Part shown: piece after piece, positions 10,106-22,361 of the stretch | Position numbering within the stretch: position 1 is the stretch's first letter | How the letters are laid out: every line of letters begins with the position of its first letter | Source of the DNA: Roseateles sp. | GTDB taxonomy: Bacteria; Pseudomonadota; Gammaproteobacteria; Burkholderiales; Burkholderiaceae_C | DNA: 64,000 nt | Assembly (NCBI GenBank): GCA_019234295.1 | Contig: JAFALK010000018.1 | Coordinates: 29,450-93,449, forward strand | Reading direction: 5' to 3' | Program-made: the position numbers and the translations under genes | Notes under the pieces: generated by a model | Told to the model about the DNA's origin: nothing | Database searches by the model: none | The model's input: the letters and a program-made list of their open reading frames with translations, nothing else

Positions 10106-11380
10106 ATGATCGATCTGAATTCGATGGCCGAGGAGGCCATCGCGGCGGCACGTCCCGCCGGGCGCCGCTCGCGCCAGGCCCGTGTAGCCTGGGGCTCGCG
10201 CGTGGTCACCATTGGCGGCGACGCGCCGGTGCGCGTGCAGTCCATGACCAACACGGACACGGTGGATGTGATAGGCACGGCCATCCAGGTCAAGGAGCTG
10301 GCCGTCGCCGGCTCCGAGCTGGTCCGCATCACCGTCAACACGCCCGAGGCCGCCGAGGCGGTGCCGCACATTCGCGAGCAGCTCGACCGCATGGGCATCG
10401 ACGTGCCTCTGGTGGGCGACTTCCACTACAACGGCCATCGCCTGCTGAGCGAGTACCCAGCCATGGCCCAGGCCCTGTCCAAGTACCGGATCAACCCCGG
10501 CAATGTGGGCAAGGGCGACAAGAAGGACCGCCAGTTCGCCATGATGGTCGAGGCTGCGATGAAGTACGACAAGGTCGTGCGCATTGGCGTCAACTGGGGC
10601 AGCCTGGACCAGGAACTGCTGGCGTCCATGATGGACGAGAACGCCCAGCGCCAAGAGCCCTGGGACGGCCAGCAAGTCATGTACCAGGCGCTGATCCAGT
10701 CGGCGCTGAGCTCGGCCGAATATGCCCGTGAGCTCGGGCTCAATCCCGACAACATCATCATCAGCTGCAAGGTCAGCGGCGTGCAGGACCTGATCTCGGT
10801 CTACCGCGCCCTGGCCAAGCGCTGCAACTACGCTCTGCACCTGGGCCTGACCGAAGCGGGCATGGGCACAAAGGGCACTGTGGCCTCGAGCGTGGCCCTG
10901 GGCATCCTTGCGCAGGAAGGCATCGGCGACACGATTCGCGTCTCGCTCACGCCGCAGCCCGGCGAGTCGCGCACGCAGGAGGTCGTCGTGGCGCTGGAGA
11001 TCCTGCAATCGCTGGGCCTGCGCCATTTCAATCCGAGCGTCACCGCCTGCCCCGGCTGCGGCCGTACAACAAGCACCACGTTCCAGGAACTGGCCAAGCA
11101 GATCGACGACCATCTGCGCGCCAACATGCCGGTCTGGCGTGCCAAGTATCCGGGCGTGGAGAACATGAAAGTGGCCGTGATGGGCTGCATCGTCAACGGC
11201 CCAGGCGAGAGCAAGCATGCCGACATCGGTATCAGCCTGCCGGGCACGGGCGAGGCGCCGGCGGCGCCCGTCTTCATTGACGGACAGAAGGCCCTGACGC
11301 TTCGCGGCGAGAACATCGCCGCCGAATTCCACGCGCTGGTCGAGAACTACATCGAGAAGCGCTTCGGCGCTCCTGTCTGA
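10106..11380 (+). CDS. ispG: 4-hydroxy-3-methylbut-2-enyl diphosphate synthase (flavodoxin/ferredoxin)
   Basis: Penultimate enzyme of the MEP isoprenoid pathway, converting MEcPP to HMBPP with a [4Fe-4S] cluster. The 424-residue protein has the expected N-terminal VQSMTNTDT and GDFHYNGH motifs and the C-terminal cluster cysteines in ACPGCGRTT and GCIVNGPGE. It is longer than the E. coli enzyme, as is usual in betaproteobacteria, owing to an insert around residues 180-220. dxr and uppS of the same overall route lie at 34.4 and 32.9 kb. Confidence 0.96.
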   Translation: MIDLNSMAEEAIAAARPAGRRSRQARVAWGSRVVTIGGDAPVRVQSMTNTDTVDVIGTAIQVKELAVAGSELVRITVNTPEAAEAVPHIREQLDRMGIDVPLVGDFHYNGHRLLSEYPAMAQALSKYRINPGNVGKGDKKDRQFAMMVEAAMKYDKVVRIGVNWGSLDQELLASMMDENAQRQEPWDGQQVMYQALIQSALSSAEYARELGLNPDNIIISCKVSGVQDLISVYRALAKRCNYALHLGLTEAGMGTKGTVASSVALGILAQEGIGDTIRVSLTPQPGESRTQEVVVALEILQSLGLRHFNPSVTACPGCGRTTSTTFQELAKQIDDHLRANMPVWRAKYPGVENMKVAVMGCIVNGPGESKHADIGISLPGTGEAPAAPVFIDGQKALTLRGENIAAEFHALVENYIEKRFGAPV

Positions 11381-11385
11381 AGTCC

Positions 11386-12690
11386 ATGAGTGAAAAGAAG
11401 TTAACGGTCCTTCAAGCCGTGAAGGGCATGAACGACATCTTGCCGCCGGAAAGCGCGCGCTGGGAATGGCTGGAGGCCCGCATGCGCAGCGTACTGCAGC
11501 GCTACGGCTACCAGAACGTGCGCACGCCTATCGTCGAGCCGACGGCACTGTTCGTGCGCGGCATCGGCGAGGTGACCGACATCGTCGAGAAGGAGATGTA
11601 CGCGTTCGAGGACCGTGCCGACAAGCATGGCCAGGCCGAGCATCTGGCGCTGCGTCCGGAGATGACGGCCGGTGTCGTGCGCGCCATGATCGAACACTCT
11701 TTCCTGCGTGATTCGGGCCGCCGCCTCTACTACTTCGGCCCGATGTTCCGCCGCGAGAAGCCGCAAAAGGGCCGTTACCGCCAGTTCCACCAAATGGGCA
11801 TCGAGGCCCTGGGTTTCTCGGGCCCGGACGTGGACGCCGAAGTGATCCTGCTGGGCAACCGCTTGCTGTGCGAGCTGGGCCTTGTCGAGGGCGATCATTT
11901 CCGCCTGGAGCTCAACTGCCTGGGCTCGCCCGAGGAGCGTCGCGCCCACCGCGAAGCGCTGATCAAGCACCTGGAGCTCCACGTCGACCTGCTCGACGAG
12001 GACGGCAAGCGGCGCATGCACAGCAACCCGCTTCGCGTGCTGGACACCAAGAACCCAGCGCTTCAGGACATGGCCAACGCAGCGCCCAGGCTCCTGGACT
12101 TCCTCGGCGAGGCCTCGCTGGCGCACTTCAATGGCGTGCGCGCCATCCTCGACGCCGCCGGCGTCAAGTACACGATCAACCCCCGCCTGGTGCGCGGCCT
12201 GGACTACTACAACCTGACCGTCTTCGAGTGGATCACCGACAAACTCGGCTCCCAGGGCACGGTCTGTGGCGGCGGGCGCTACGACGGCCTGATCGAGCAA
12301 CTCGGCGGCAAGCCGACGCCGGCGGTGGGCTTTGGCATGGGCCTGGAGCGCATGCTGCTGCTGCTGGAAGAGGTGGGCGCAATGCCCGCCGCTCCGGTGC
12401 CCGACGTCTACGCCGTCGTTCCCTCGGCCACCGGCCTGCCGCAGGTGATGGCAGCGCTCGATCAGCTTCGCGCGGCCGGCGTCTGCGTGCTGATGCACCC
12501 GGGCCAGTCGAGCATGAAGTCGCAGTTCAAGAAGGCGGATGCCTCCGGCGCCGCCTGGGCGCTGATCTTCGGCGAAGACGAACTGGCCCGTGGCGAGGTC
12601 GGCTTGAAGCCGCTGCGCGAGCAGGGCGAGCAGCTTTACCTGCCGCTTGGCTCTGTGGGCGAATGGGCTGGGCGACTGACACAGGCCTGA
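11386..12690 (+). CDS. hisS: Histidyl-tRNA synthetase
   Basis: Class II aminoacyl-tRNA synthetase charging tRNA-His. The 434-residue protein begins with the family motif [11 protein letters not shown], has motif 2 in [16 protein letters not shown], the histidine-binding [15 protein letters not shown] and motif 3 in [15 protein letters not shown], and ends with an anticodon-binding domain. It starts five bases after ispG. The paralogue HisZ is encoded at 19.8 kb; this one has the full catalytic motifs and anticodon domain, so it is the true synthetase. Confidence 0.97.
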   Translation: MSEKKLTVLQAVKGMNDILPPESARWEWLEARMRSVLQRYGYQNVRTPIVEPTALFVRGIGEVTDIVEKEMYAFEDRADKHGQAEHLALRPEMTAGVVRAMIEHSFLRDSGRRLYYFGPMFRREKPQKGRYRQFHQMGIEALGFSGPDVDAEVILLGNRLLCELGLVEGDHFRLELNCLGSPEERRAHREALIKHLELHVDLLDEDGKRRMHSNPLRVLDTKNPALQDMANAAPRLLDFLGEASLAHFNGVRAILDAAGVKYTINPRLVRGLDYYNLTVFEWITDKLGSQGTVCGGGRYDGLIEQLGGKPTPAVGFGMGLERMLLLLEEVGAMPAAPVPDVYAVVPSATGLPQVMAALDQLRAAGVCVLMHPGQSSMKSQFKKADASGAAWALIFGEDELARGEVGLKPLREQGEQLYLPLGSVGEWAGRLTQA

Positions 12691-12732
12691 CCCGGCCATA
12701 ATCGCGGCTTTGCCGCATTTCCAAGATATCTC

Positions 12733-13392
12733 ATGGCGTCGCATCTCGATCTCGAAGAACAAGAACAGTTGGACCAGCTCAAGGCCTTCTGGAAGCAGTG
12801 GGGCAACCTGATCACGTGGGTGATCACGATCTGCCTGGCCAGCTTTGCCGCTTGGCAGGGCTGGAATCGCTGGCAGAGCAGTCAGGCCACCAAGGCCGAG
12901 AGCATCTATACGGTCGTGCAGGCGGCGGTCCAGGCCGGCGATCTGGCCAAGGCCGACGCTGCGGTCAAGGACCTCCAGGGCCTGTCTGGCACGAGCTTTG
13001 CCGCCCAGGGCGTGCTGCTGGTTGCCAAACTCCAGTTCGAACAGGGCAAGGTCGATGCCGCCAAGGCAAGCCTGAACTGGGTGATCCAAGAGGGCAAGCT
13101 GGCTGAGGTGCGCGACATCGCACGCCTGCGCCTGTCCGGCGTGTTGCTCGACGAGAAGAAGTACGACGAAGCGGGCAAGCTGCTCGACGCTGTCGCCACG
13201 CCCGAATTCGCGGCCCTGGTGGCTGATCGCCGCGGCGACATGCTGGTGCTGCAGGACAAGGGCGCGGAAGCCCGTGCCCAGTACGAGAAGGCTTACGCCG
13301 GCATGGGCAAGACGGTCGAATACCGTCAGTTGATCCAGGCCAAGCTGGCCCGCCTCGGCGTGGCCGTCGGCGGCGAGGAGGCCGCCAAATGA
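12733..13392 (+). CDS. YfgM-like ancillary SecYEG translocon subunit (TPR protein)
   Basis: Single-pass membrane protein of 219 residues with a cytoplasmic N-terminus, one transmembrane segment around residues 22-40 (WGNLITWVITICLASFAAW) and a periplasmic TPR-like domain. YfgM in enteric bacteria associates with the Sec translocon and the chaperone PpiD. The hisS-yfgM-bamB-der order is the classic neighbourhood and is the main support for the name. It overlaps bamB by four bases (ATGA). Confidence 0.85.
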   Translation: MASHLDLEEQEQLDQLKAFWKQWGNLITWVITICLASFAAWQGWNRWQSSQATKAESIYTVVQAAVQAGDLAKADAAVKDLQGLSGTSFAAQGVLLVAKLQFEQGKVDAAKASLNWVIQEGKLAEVRDIARLRLSGVLLDEKKYDEAGKLLDAVATPEFAALVADRRGDMLVLQDKGAEARAQYEKAYAGMGKTVEYRQLIQAKLARLGVAVGGEEAAK

Positions 13393-14504
13393 GGTTTGCG
13401 CTCCCCCTGATCGCGGCGGGCCTGATGGCTGGTTGCTCCCTGTTTGGCTCGGGTGATGCGCCCAAGCCTGCCGCGCTCGAATCCGGCATCGGCGCTGCAA
13501 ACGCCAAGATCGTGTGGAAGGCGCAGATCGATGCGCCGTCCTTCCCGATCCAGGCCGCCGCGCGTGGCGAGCAGTTCGTGGTGGCTGGCAATGACGGCGT
13601 GGTTCAGGGCCTTTCGGCCAAGACTGGTGCCGTGCAATGGCGTGTGGACGTGGGCCGCAAGTTGAGCGCCGGCGTGGGCAGCGATGGTCGCACGGCCGCC
13701 GTGGTCACGCGCGACAACGAACTCGTGGCCATTACCGGTGGCAAGGTCGCCTGGAAGAAGCCGCTGGGCACCATCGTCATCGCCGCACCCTTCGTGGCGG
13801 GCGAGCGAGTGTTCGTGGTCAGCGTCGATCGCACTGTGTTTGCCTTCGACGCGATCGACGGCTCCAAGCTCTTCGAGATGAAGCGTCCCGGCGATGCGCT
13901 GACGCTGTCCAAGGCTGGCGTGATCGGTGCCTACCAGGACACCCTGGTCGTCGGCCAGGGCCAGCGCCTCGCGGGCCTGGACCCGCTCAAGGGGCTGGTG
14001 CGCTGGGAGGCCAGCCTGGCTAATCCGCGCGGCACTAACGAGGTCGAGCGCCTGGCCGACCTCGTCGGCCCGGCCTTCCGCCAAGGCACCACCATTTGCG
14101 CGCGCGCTTTCCAGTCTGCCGTGGGCTGCGCCAACGCCGACCGTGGCGCTCCCCTCTGGATGCGCAATACCTCTGGTGCCGAAGCGATCGGCGGCGATGC
14201 CGAGCAAGTCTATGCCGCTGACGCAAGCGATCGCCTCTCGGCCTACAAGCTCGCTAACGGCGATACGGCCTGGCTGGCCGAGCAATTCCTCAACCGCAAG
14301 CTGAGCGCGCCGCTGGGCTTTGCGGGTGCGGTGATGGTCGGTGACTTCGAGGGCTATCTGCACTTCCTGGATCCCAAGTCGGGCAAGACCGTGGCGAGGG
14401 TGCAGACCGATGGCTCGGCCATCGCGCAAGTGCCCGTGCAGCTGGACGGCACGGCCCTCGTGATCACGGCCAAGGGCGGTATCTATGCCGTCCGCAAGGA
14501 CTGA
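13389..14504 (+). CDS. bamB: Outer membrane assembly lipoprotein BamB
   Basis: Beta-propeller lipoprotein of the BAM complex. The 371-residue protein has a lipoprotein signal (AAGLMAGCSLFG) and repeated PQQ-like blades with alternating glycine/aspartate turns, such as GLSAKTGAVQWRVDVG, GLDPLKGLVRWEASL and FLDPKSGKTVARVQTDG. Start overlaps yfgM by ATGA. It functions with BamA and BamD, also encoded in this window. Confidence 0.94.
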   Translation: MRFALPLIAAGLMAGCSLFGSGDAPKPAALESGIGAANAKIVWKAQIDAPSFPIQAAARGEQFVVAGNDGVVQGLSAKTGAVQWRVDVGRKLSAGVGSDGRTAAVVTRDNELVAITGGKVAWKKPLGTIVIAAPFVAGERVFVVSVDRTVFAFDAIDGSKLFEMKRPGDALTLSKAGVIGAYQDTLVVGQGQRLAGLDPLKGLVRWEASLANPRGTNEVERLADLVGPAFRQGTTICARAFQSAVGCANADRGAPLWMRNTSGAEAIGGDAEQVYAADASDRLSAYKLANGDTAWLAEQFLNRKLSAPLGFAGAVMVGDFEGYLHFLDPKSGKTVARVQTDGSAIAQVPVQLDGTALVITAKGGIYAVRKD

Positions 14505-14516
14505 AGCAAGGACCGA

Positions 14517-15848
14517 ATGAAACCCGTTCTTGCGCTCGTCGGCCGGCCCAATGTGGGCAAGTCGACCCTGTTCAACCGGCTGACCAAGAGCCGCGATGCC
14601 ATCGTGGCCGATTTCGCCGGCCTCACGCGTGACCGCCATTACGGTGACGGCCGCCTCGCCGATCGCGAGTTCATCGTCATCGACACCGGCGGCTTCGAGC
14701 CCGACAGCACCACCGGCATCGTCAAGGAGATGGCCAAGCAGACCCGCCAGGCCGTGGCCGAGGCTGACGTGGTCATCTTTGTCACTGACGTGCGCATGGG
14801 CCTTTCGGGCCAGGACGCCGACATCGCCCGCTATCTGCGCCAGGCCAACAAGCGCATCCTTCTGGCGGTGAACAAGGCCGAAGGCATGAGCGACTCGCCC
14901 CTGCTGGGCGAGTTCCATGAGCTTGGCCTGGGCGAGCCGCATCCGATCTCGGCCGCGCATGGCCAGGGCATTCGCAGCCTGCTGGAGGCCGCGCTCGAGC
15001 CCTTCGATTTCGAAGCAGACGAGGATGCGGCCGAGGACGACGGTGTCATCCGCCTCGCTGTGGCCGGCCGCCCGAATGTAGGCAAGAGCACCCTGATCAA
15101 CACCTGGCTCGGCGAGGAGCGCCTCGTAGCCTTCGACATGCCGGGCACCACGCGCGATGCCATCAGCGTCGATTTCGAGCGCAACGGTCAGCGCTTCAAG
15201 CTGATCGACACGGCCGGCCTGCGTCGCAAGGGCAAGGTCTTCGAGGCCATCGAGAAATTCTCGGTTGTCAAAACCCTGCAGGCCATCGCCGACGCCAACG
15301 TGGTGCTTCTCCTGCTGGACGCCACGCAAGGTGTGTCGGATCAGGACGCCCACATCGCCGGCTACATTTTGGATTCCGGTCGCGCCGTGGTGCTGGCCGT
15401 GAACAAGTGGGACGCGGTGGACAGCTACCAGCGCGAGCAACTTCAGCGCTCGATTGAGCAGCGCCTGGCTTTCCTGAAATTCGCTCCCATCCACAACATC
15501 TCGGCGCTCAAGCGTCAGGGCTTGGGCCCGCTGTGGGGTGGATTGGCCGATGCGTATGCCTCGGCCTACAAGAAGATGACCACGCCAGTGCTGACCCGCC
15601 TGATCCACGAGGCCGTGCAGCATCAGACGCCCAAGAAGAGCGGCCACTACCGGCCGAAGCTTCGCTATGCGCACCAAGGCGGCATGAACCCGCCCATCGT
15701 CGTCGTGCATGGCAACTCGCTGGACGGCGTGACGGATGCCTACAAGCGCTACCTCGAAGGCCGCATCCGCGCGCACTACAAACTCGTGGGGACGCCGCTG
15801 AAGATCGAGATGCGATCCTCGGCCAACCCCTTCGACGACAAGGACTGA
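14517..15848 (+). CDS. der: Ribosome biogenesis GTPase Der (EngA)
   Basis: Double-GTPase needed for 50S subunit maturation. The 443-residue protein has two G domains, each with its P-loop: [14 protein letters not shown] at the N-terminus and [17 protein letters not shown] near residue 185, plus the two G3 motifs DTGGF and DTAGLR. The C-terminal KH-like domain ends in [14 protein letters not shown], close to the usual terminus. It starts 12 bp after bamB. Confidence 0.97.
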   Translation: MKPVLALVGRPNVGKSTLFNRLTKSRDAIVADFAGLTRDRHYGDGRLADREFIVIDTGGFEPDSTTGIVKEMAKQTRQAVAEADVVIFVTDVRMGLSGQDADIARYLRQANKRILLAVNKAEGMSDSPLLGEFHELGLGEPHPISAAHGQGIRSLLEAALEPFDFEADEDAAEDDGVIRLAVAGRPNVGKSTLINTWLGEERLVAFDMPGTTRDAISVDFERNGQRFKLIDTAGLRRKGKVFEAIEKFSVVKTLQAIADANVVLLLLDATQGVSDQDAHIAGYILDSGRAVVLAVNKWDAVDSYQREQLQRSIEQRLAFLKFAPIHNISALKRQGLGPLWGGLADAYASAYKKMTTPVLTRLIHEAVQHQTPKKSGHYRPKLRYAHQGGMNPPIVVVHGNSLDGVTDAYKRYLEGRIRAHYKLVGTPLKIEMRSSANPFDDKD

Positions 15849-15867
15849 CCCGCATCAGCGGGTTTTC
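15849..15867 (+). terminator. Weak intrinsic terminator after der
   Basis: ACCCGC-ATCA-GCGGGT forms a six-base-pair stem immediately after the der stop codon and runs into TTTT. It probably gives partial termination between der and hfq. Confidence 0.6.
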
Positions 15868-15936
15868 CCGATCAGTCTGGCCGCCCTGTGATAAGGTGCG
15901 GCTTCAGCCCACATCATCCAACACGGAGTCAATATC

Positions 15937-16182
15937 GTGAGCAATAAAGGTCAACTCTTGCAAGACCCCTTCCTGAATCTGCTTCGCAAGGAGCACGTGC
16001 CGGTGTCCATCTACCTGGTCAACGGCATCAAGCTGCAGGGGCACATCGAGTCCTTCGACCAGTACGTCGTGCTGCTGCGCAACACGGTGACTCAAATGGT
16101 CTACAAGCACGCCATCTCCACGGTGGTTCCGGGCCGCGCGGTGAACTTCCACGCCGCTGAGGGCTCGGGCGACGCCGCCTGA
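15937..16182 (+). CDS. hfq: RNA chaperone Hfq
   Basis: Sm-like hexameric RNA chaperone that pairs small RNAs with mRNAs. The 81-residue protein has the Sm1 motif ([15 protein letters not shown]) and the Sm2 core [12 protein letters not shown]; the acidic C-terminal tail is very short, as in other Burkholderiales. The start is GTG 15937, supported by CGGAG nine bases upstream. The 88-bp leader contains GTGATAAGG, a possible -10. The hfq-hflX-hflK-hflC order is conserved. Confidence 0.97.
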   Translation: MSNKGQLLQDPFLNLLRKEHVPVSIYLVNGIKLQGHIESFDQYVVLLRNTVTQMVYKHAISTVVPGRAVNFHAAEGSGDAA

Positions 16183-16193
16183 ACCTGAGCTCA

Positions 16194-16211
16194 GGGGTCC
16201 TTGGCGACCCC
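16194..16211 (+). other. Hairpin in the hfq-hflX gap
   Basis: GGGGTC-CTTGGC-GACCCC is a perfect six-pair inverted repeat 12 bases after the hfq stop and 12 bases before the hflX start. No T run follows, so it is not an obvious terminator. It may act as an RNA stability or ribosome-access element. Confidence 0.45.
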
Positions 16212-16223
16212 CGCAACAACAAC

Positions 16224-17432
16224 TTGAGTTCCTCTTCTCAACAAGTCGCGCCGCCGCCCAATGAGGCGGCGCGCGCCATTCTCGTGGGCGTGGAGTTCTC
16301 GCGCGGCTCGCGCGCGGATTCGGGCTTCGACCCCACGCTGGATGAACTGGCCCTGCTGGCCGAATCCGCGGGCGACACCACCGTGGCCCGCGTCGTCGTG
16401 AAGCGCCAGGCTCCCGATGCCGCGCTCTTCATCGGCTCAGGCAAGGTCGACGAGATCAAGCTTCTGGTCCAGACCCACCAGGCCCACACGGTCTTGTTCG
16501 ACCAGGCGATCTCGCCGGCCCAGCAGCGCAATCTCGAGCGCGAGCTCGGCGTGCCCGTGGCCGACCGCACTGCGCTCATCCTCGAGATCTTTGCCCAACG
16601 CGCCCAGAGCCACGAAGGCAAGCTGCAGGTCGAGCTGGCACGTCTTCAGTATCTGGCCACGCGCCTGGTGAGGCGCTGGAGCCACCTGGAGCGCCAGAGT
16701 GGCGGCATCGGCATGCGCGGCGGCCCTGGCGAAGCCCAGATCGAGCTGGACCGTCGCATGATCGACGACCGCATCAAGACCACCAAGGAGCGGCTCAAGA
16801 AGGTCCAGAAGCAGCGCGCCACCCAGCGCCGCGGCCGCTCGCGCAATGGTGTGTTCCGCGTCTCGCTGGTCGGCTACACCAACGCCGGCAAGTCCACGCT
16901 ATTCAACGCGCTGGTCAAGGCACGCACCTATGCGGCGGACCAACTCTTTGCCACGCTCGATACGACCACACGCTCGCTCTACCTCGAGCAGGCTGGCGCG
17001 AGCGCCTCGCTGTCCGACACGGTCGGCTTCATCCGCGATCTACCCCACAAGCTTGTCGAGGCCTTTAAGGCGACGCTGCAGGAGGCCACGGATGCCGACC
17101 TCCTGCTGCACGTCGTCGATGCGGCCTCGCCGCAGCTGGAGGAGCAGATGGCTGAGGTCGAGCGCGTGCTCGAGGAAATCGGCGCCCAGCACATCCCGCA
17201 GGTCTTGGTCTACAACAAGCAGGACATGCTCGAGCAGGACCAGCGCCCGCGCACTAACCCCGACTGGATCGAACGCGACGGGCGCAAGACGCCCCGCGTC
17301 TTCGTCAGCGCGCTCGAAGGGCAGGGCCTGGACCTGCTGCGCGAACAGATCGCGCTGGCCATGCAGGCCGAGCCTGCGCCCGAACCTCTTGAGTACGATC
17401 CGCGCATGCACAATCCCGCGCTGAGTTCATAA
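16224..17432 (+). CDS. hflX: GTPase HflX
   Basis: Ribosome-associated GTPase that splits or rescues stalled 70S ribosomes under stress. The 402-residue protein has the HflX N-terminal domain (AILVGVEFS, FIGSGKVDEIKLL), the glycine-rich SGGIGMRGGPGEAQIE segment, and a G domain with GYTNAGKSTLFNAL, DTVGFIRDLPH and YNKQD. I place the start at TTG 16224, the only plausible initiation codon shortly before the conserved AILVG; no strong Shine-Dalgarno is visible, so this start is uncertain. Confidence 0.93.
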   Translation: MSSSSQQVAPPPNEAARAILVGVEFSRGSRADSGFDPTLDELALLAESAGDTTVARVVVKRQAPDAALFIGSGKVDEIKLLVQTHQAHTVLFDQAISPAQQRNLERELGVPVADRTALILEIFAQRAQSHEGKLQVELARLQYLATRLVRRWSHLERQSGGIGMRGGPGEAQIELDRRMIDDRIKTTKERLKKVQKQRATQRRGRSRNGVFRVSLVGYTNAGKSTLFNALVKARTYAADQLFATLDTTTRSLYLEQAGASASLSDTVGFIRDLPHKLVEAFKATLQEATDADLLLHVVDAASPQLEEQMAEVERVLEEIGAQHIPQVLVYNKQDMLEQDQRPRTNPDWIERDGRKTPRVFVSALEGQGLDLLREQIALAMQAEPAPEPLEYDPRMHNPALSS

Positions 17433-17437
17433 ACGAG

Positions 17438-18619
17438 ATGAGCATGAACACTTTCAAGGCCCTTGCCGGCCGCATCTTCAACAATCGCAACGATGGCCCG
17501 CCCGACCTCGATGAGCTCTGGCGTGACTTCAACCGCAAGCTCTCGGGTCTCTTTGGGGGCAAGGGCGGACGCGGGGAGGGCGGAGACGGCCCTCCCGACA
17601 TGAAGGGTGCGGGCGTCGGCGCCGGCCTGGTGGTCGGCCTCGTCGCGTTGGTGTGGCTGGGCAGCGGCGTGTATGTCGTTCAGGAAGGTCAGCAGGCGGT
17701 CGTCACGAGCTTCGGCGAGTACAGCAAGACCGTCAACGCGGGCTTCCAGTGGCGCCTGCCCTATCCGTTCCAGGCGCATGAGATCGTGGCCTACTCCAAG
17801 CTGCAGCAGGTCGACGTGGGCGGCCTGTCGGTGGTGCCGGCAACGGGCCTGCGCGACTCCTCGATGCTCACGCACGACGAGAACATCGTGGACATCCGCT
17901 TCACCGTGCAGTACGTGCTCAAAGACGCGCGCGACTACCTCTTCGAGAACGCCCAGCCCGACGACGCCGTTCGCCTGGCGGCCGAATCGGCTGTGCGCGA
18001 GGTCGTGGGCCGCAGCACCATGGACTCGGTCCTCTATGAGCGGCGCGATGCCATCGCGGCCGAGGTGTCGCGCTCGGTGCAGACGCAGCTCGATCGCCTC
18101 AAGGCCGGCATCCAGGTCAAGAACGTCAACGTCCAAGGCGTTCAGGCGCCCGAGCAGGTCCAGGCAGCCTTCGACGACGCCTTCAAGGCCAGCCAGGACC
18201 GCGAGCGCGCCAAGAACGAGGCCCAGGCCTATGCCAACAAGGTCATCCCTGAGGCCCAGGGCACGTCGGCGCGCCTGCACGAGGAGGCCGAGGGCTACAA
18301 GGCCAAGGTGATCGGCACGGCCGAGGGCGATGCGCAGCGCTTCAAGAGCGTGCTGGCCGAATACCAGAAGGCCCCCGCGGTGACGCGCGACCGCCTCTAC
18401 ATCGACACCATGCAGGAGGTCTACTCCAACGTCAGCAAGGTCATGGTCGACAGCCGCAGCGGCTCCAACCTGCTCTACCTCCCGCTGGACAAGCTGATCC
18501 AGTCGGGCGGCAGTGTGACGGCCAGCCCTCCGGTGGCCGTCAGCTCGCCGGACCCGGCCACGTCGGCCGCCAACGACCTGCGCTCGCGCGACAGCCTGCG
18601 CAGCCGCGACGGCCGCTGA
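17438..18619 (+). CDS. hflK: FtsH protease modulator HflK
   Basis: SPFH-family inner-membrane protein that, with HflC, surrounds and modulates the FtsH protease. The 393-residue protein has a Gly-rich cytosolic N-terminus, one transmembrane segment around residues 56-78 (AGLVVGLVALVWLGSGVYVV), the Band-7/SPFH domain and a coiled-coil with RAKNEAQAYANKVIPEA. It starts five bases after hflX; a second in-frame ATG three codons later is possible. Confidence 0.95.
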   Translation: MSMNTFKALAGRIFNNRNDGPPDLDELWRDFNRKLSGLFGGKGGRGEGGDGPPDMKGAGVGAGLVVGLVALVWLGSGVYVVQEGQQAVVTSFGEYSKTVNAGFQWRLPYPFQAHEIVAYSKLQQVDVGGLSVVPATGLRDSSMLTHDENIVDIRFTVQYVLKDARDYLFENAQPDDAVRLAAESAVREVVGRSTMDSVLYERRDAIAAEVSRSVQTQLDRLKAGIQVKNVNVQGVQAPEQVQAAFDDAFKASQDRERAKNEAQAYANKVIPEAQGTSARLHEEAEGYKAKVIGTAEGDAQRFKSVLAEYQKAPAVTRDRLYIDTMQEVYSNVSKVMVDSRSGSNLLYLPLDKLIQSGGSVTASPPVAVSSPDPATSAANDLRSRDSLRSRDGR

Positions 18620-18637
18620 ACGGGGAGACACGAGAAC

Positions 18638-19534
18638 ATGAACCGCATCATCTCCACCGTCATCGTCGCGCTGCTCGCCTTCATGCTGATCAGCTCCACC
18701 GTCTTCGTCGTCGACCAGAAGCAGTACGCAGCCGTGTACATGTTCGGCGAGATCAAGGAAGTCGTCACCAAGCCGGGTCTGAAGTTCAAGCTGCCGCTGG
18801 TCCAGAGCGTGGTGACGCTTGATCGCCGCATCCAGACGCTTGACAGTCCCGAATCCAAGCCAATTTTCACAGCCGAGAAGAAGAGTCTCGTGATTGACTG
18901 GCTTGTCAAGTGGCGCATTGCCGATGCGCGCCAGTTCATCCGCAACAGCGGCGGCGGCACCGATGCCATGCGCACCGTGGACAACCGCCTCTCGCCCGTG
19001 GTGCAGGCCGCCTTCAACGAGGAAGTGACCAAGCGCACGGTCCTGGCCGTGCTCGCCACCGAGCGCGAGAACGTCATGCAGGATGTGCGAAAGCGCCTGG
19101 ACGACGAGGCCAAGCAGTTCGGCATCGAGGTCATCGACGTGCGCATCAAACGCGTGGACTTCTCGGCCAACATCACCGAGGCCGTCTATCGCCGCATGCA
19201 GGCCGAGCGCCAGCGCGTGGCCAATGAAGCCCGCTCCACCGGCACGGCCGAAGGCGAGAAGATCAAGGCCGATGCCGAGCGACAGCGCACCGTCATCCTG
19301 GCCGAAGCCTATCGTGATGCCCAGCGGATTAAGGGCGACGGCGATGCCAAGGCATCGGCCCTGTACGCCGAGTCCTTCGGCCGCGACCCCGCCTTCGCCC
19401 AGTTCTACCGCTCGCTCGACGCCTACCGCGCTGCATGGCGCAACAAGGGCGACGTGATGGTCGTGGACCCGAACAGCAGCGAGTTCTTCAAGGCCATGCG
19501 CGGCGGTGGCCCCGCACCGGCGCCGCACAAGTGA
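18638..19534 (+). CDS. hflC: FtsH protease modulator HflC
   Basis: Partner of HflK in the membrane-bound HflKC complex. The 298-residue protein begins with a signal-anchor (STVIVALLAFMLISSTVFVV) and continues with the SPFH domain (EVVTKPGLKFKLPLVQSV) and a helical region (RQRVANEARSTGTAEGEKI). GGGGAGA lies 13 bases before ATG 18638. The stop overlaps the GTG start of the following DUF2065 gene by four bases. Confidence 0.95.
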   Translation: MNRIISTVIVALLAFMLISSTVFVVDQKQYAAVYMFGEIKEVVTKPGLKFKLPLVQSVVTLDRRIQTLDSPESKPIFTAEKKSLVIDWLVKWRIADARQFIRNSGGGTDAMRTVDNRLSPVVQAAFNEEVTKRTVLAVLATERENVMQDVRKRLDDEAKQFGIEVIDVRIKRVDFSANITEAVYRRMQAERQRVANEARSTGTAEGEKIKADAERQRTVILAEAYRDAQRIKGDGDAKASALYAESFGRDPAFAQFYRSLDAYRAAWRNKGDVMVVDPNSSEFFKAMRGGGPAPAPHK

Positions 19535-19719
19535 GCGACAAGCTACTCCTGGGGCTGGGCCTCGTGCTGCTGATTGAAGGGCTGCTGCCCTTCTTCAGCC
19601 CCGGCGGGTGGCGCCAGATCTTTACGCGCGTGCTGGCCATGACCGATGGCCAAGTGCGCTTCATGGGCCTGGCCAGCATGCTGGCAGGACTCGTGATCTT
19701 GTTGGTGCTTGTTGACTGA
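19531..19719 (+). CDS. DUF2065 (YjeT-type) small membrane protein
   Basis: A 62-residue protein with two predicted transmembrane segments (LLLGLGLVLLIEGLLPFF and LASMLAGLVILLVLV) separated by a short GGWRQIFTRVLAM loop, which is the hallmark of the DUF2065/YjeT family. It starts at GTG 19531 within the hflC stop (GTGA), so it is translationally coupled to hflC, and in many proteobacteria the same small gene sits just after hflC. Its function is unknown; the linkage suggests a role near HflKC/FtsH. Confidence 0.85.
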   Translation: MSDKLLLGLGLVLLIEGLLPFFSPGGWRQIFTRVLAMTDGQVRFMGLASMLAGLVILLVLVD

Positions 19720-19751
19720 GCGTCTTGGGTCGGGTGTCCGGGTAAGCCCGG

Positions 19752-19757
19752 TACAAT
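19752..19757 (+). promoter_or_regulatory. Possible -10 element for hisZ
   Basis: GGTACAATGCC resembles a -10 box and overlaps the first in-frame ATG of the hisZ frame (19756). A CCGGG-TAAG-CCCGG inverted repeat (19738-19751) abuts it. If it is a promoter, translation must start at the downstream ATG 19786. Confidence 0.4.
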
Positions 19758-19785
19758 GCCGTTTTTAACCGCCTCCCAGCCGCCC

Positions 19786-22327
<2,542 letters not shown>

Positions 22328-22361
22328 ATCAACGCAAGCACTGACAGAGGAGACCCTCCAT

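Noticed and set aside
13326..15776. 816-codon open frame on the minus strand opposite yfgM-bamB-der
   Set aside because: It is antisense to well-identified genes, lacks any recognisable domain and is His/Gly/Ala/Arg-rich as expected for the complement of GC-rich codons.
16194..16211. hfq-hflX hairpin as an intrinsic terminator
   Set aside because: No T run follows and hflX begins 12 bases later, so termination is unlikely.
17210..19528. 772-codon minus-strand frame opposite hflX-hflK-hflC
   Set aside because: Same explanation: a base-composition shadow spanning three unrelated real genes.
19756..19785. Upstream ATG as the hisZ start
   Set aside because: It overlaps a TACAAT box, and the added residues ([10 protein letters not shown]) do not match the family N-terminus; ATG 19786 fits better.
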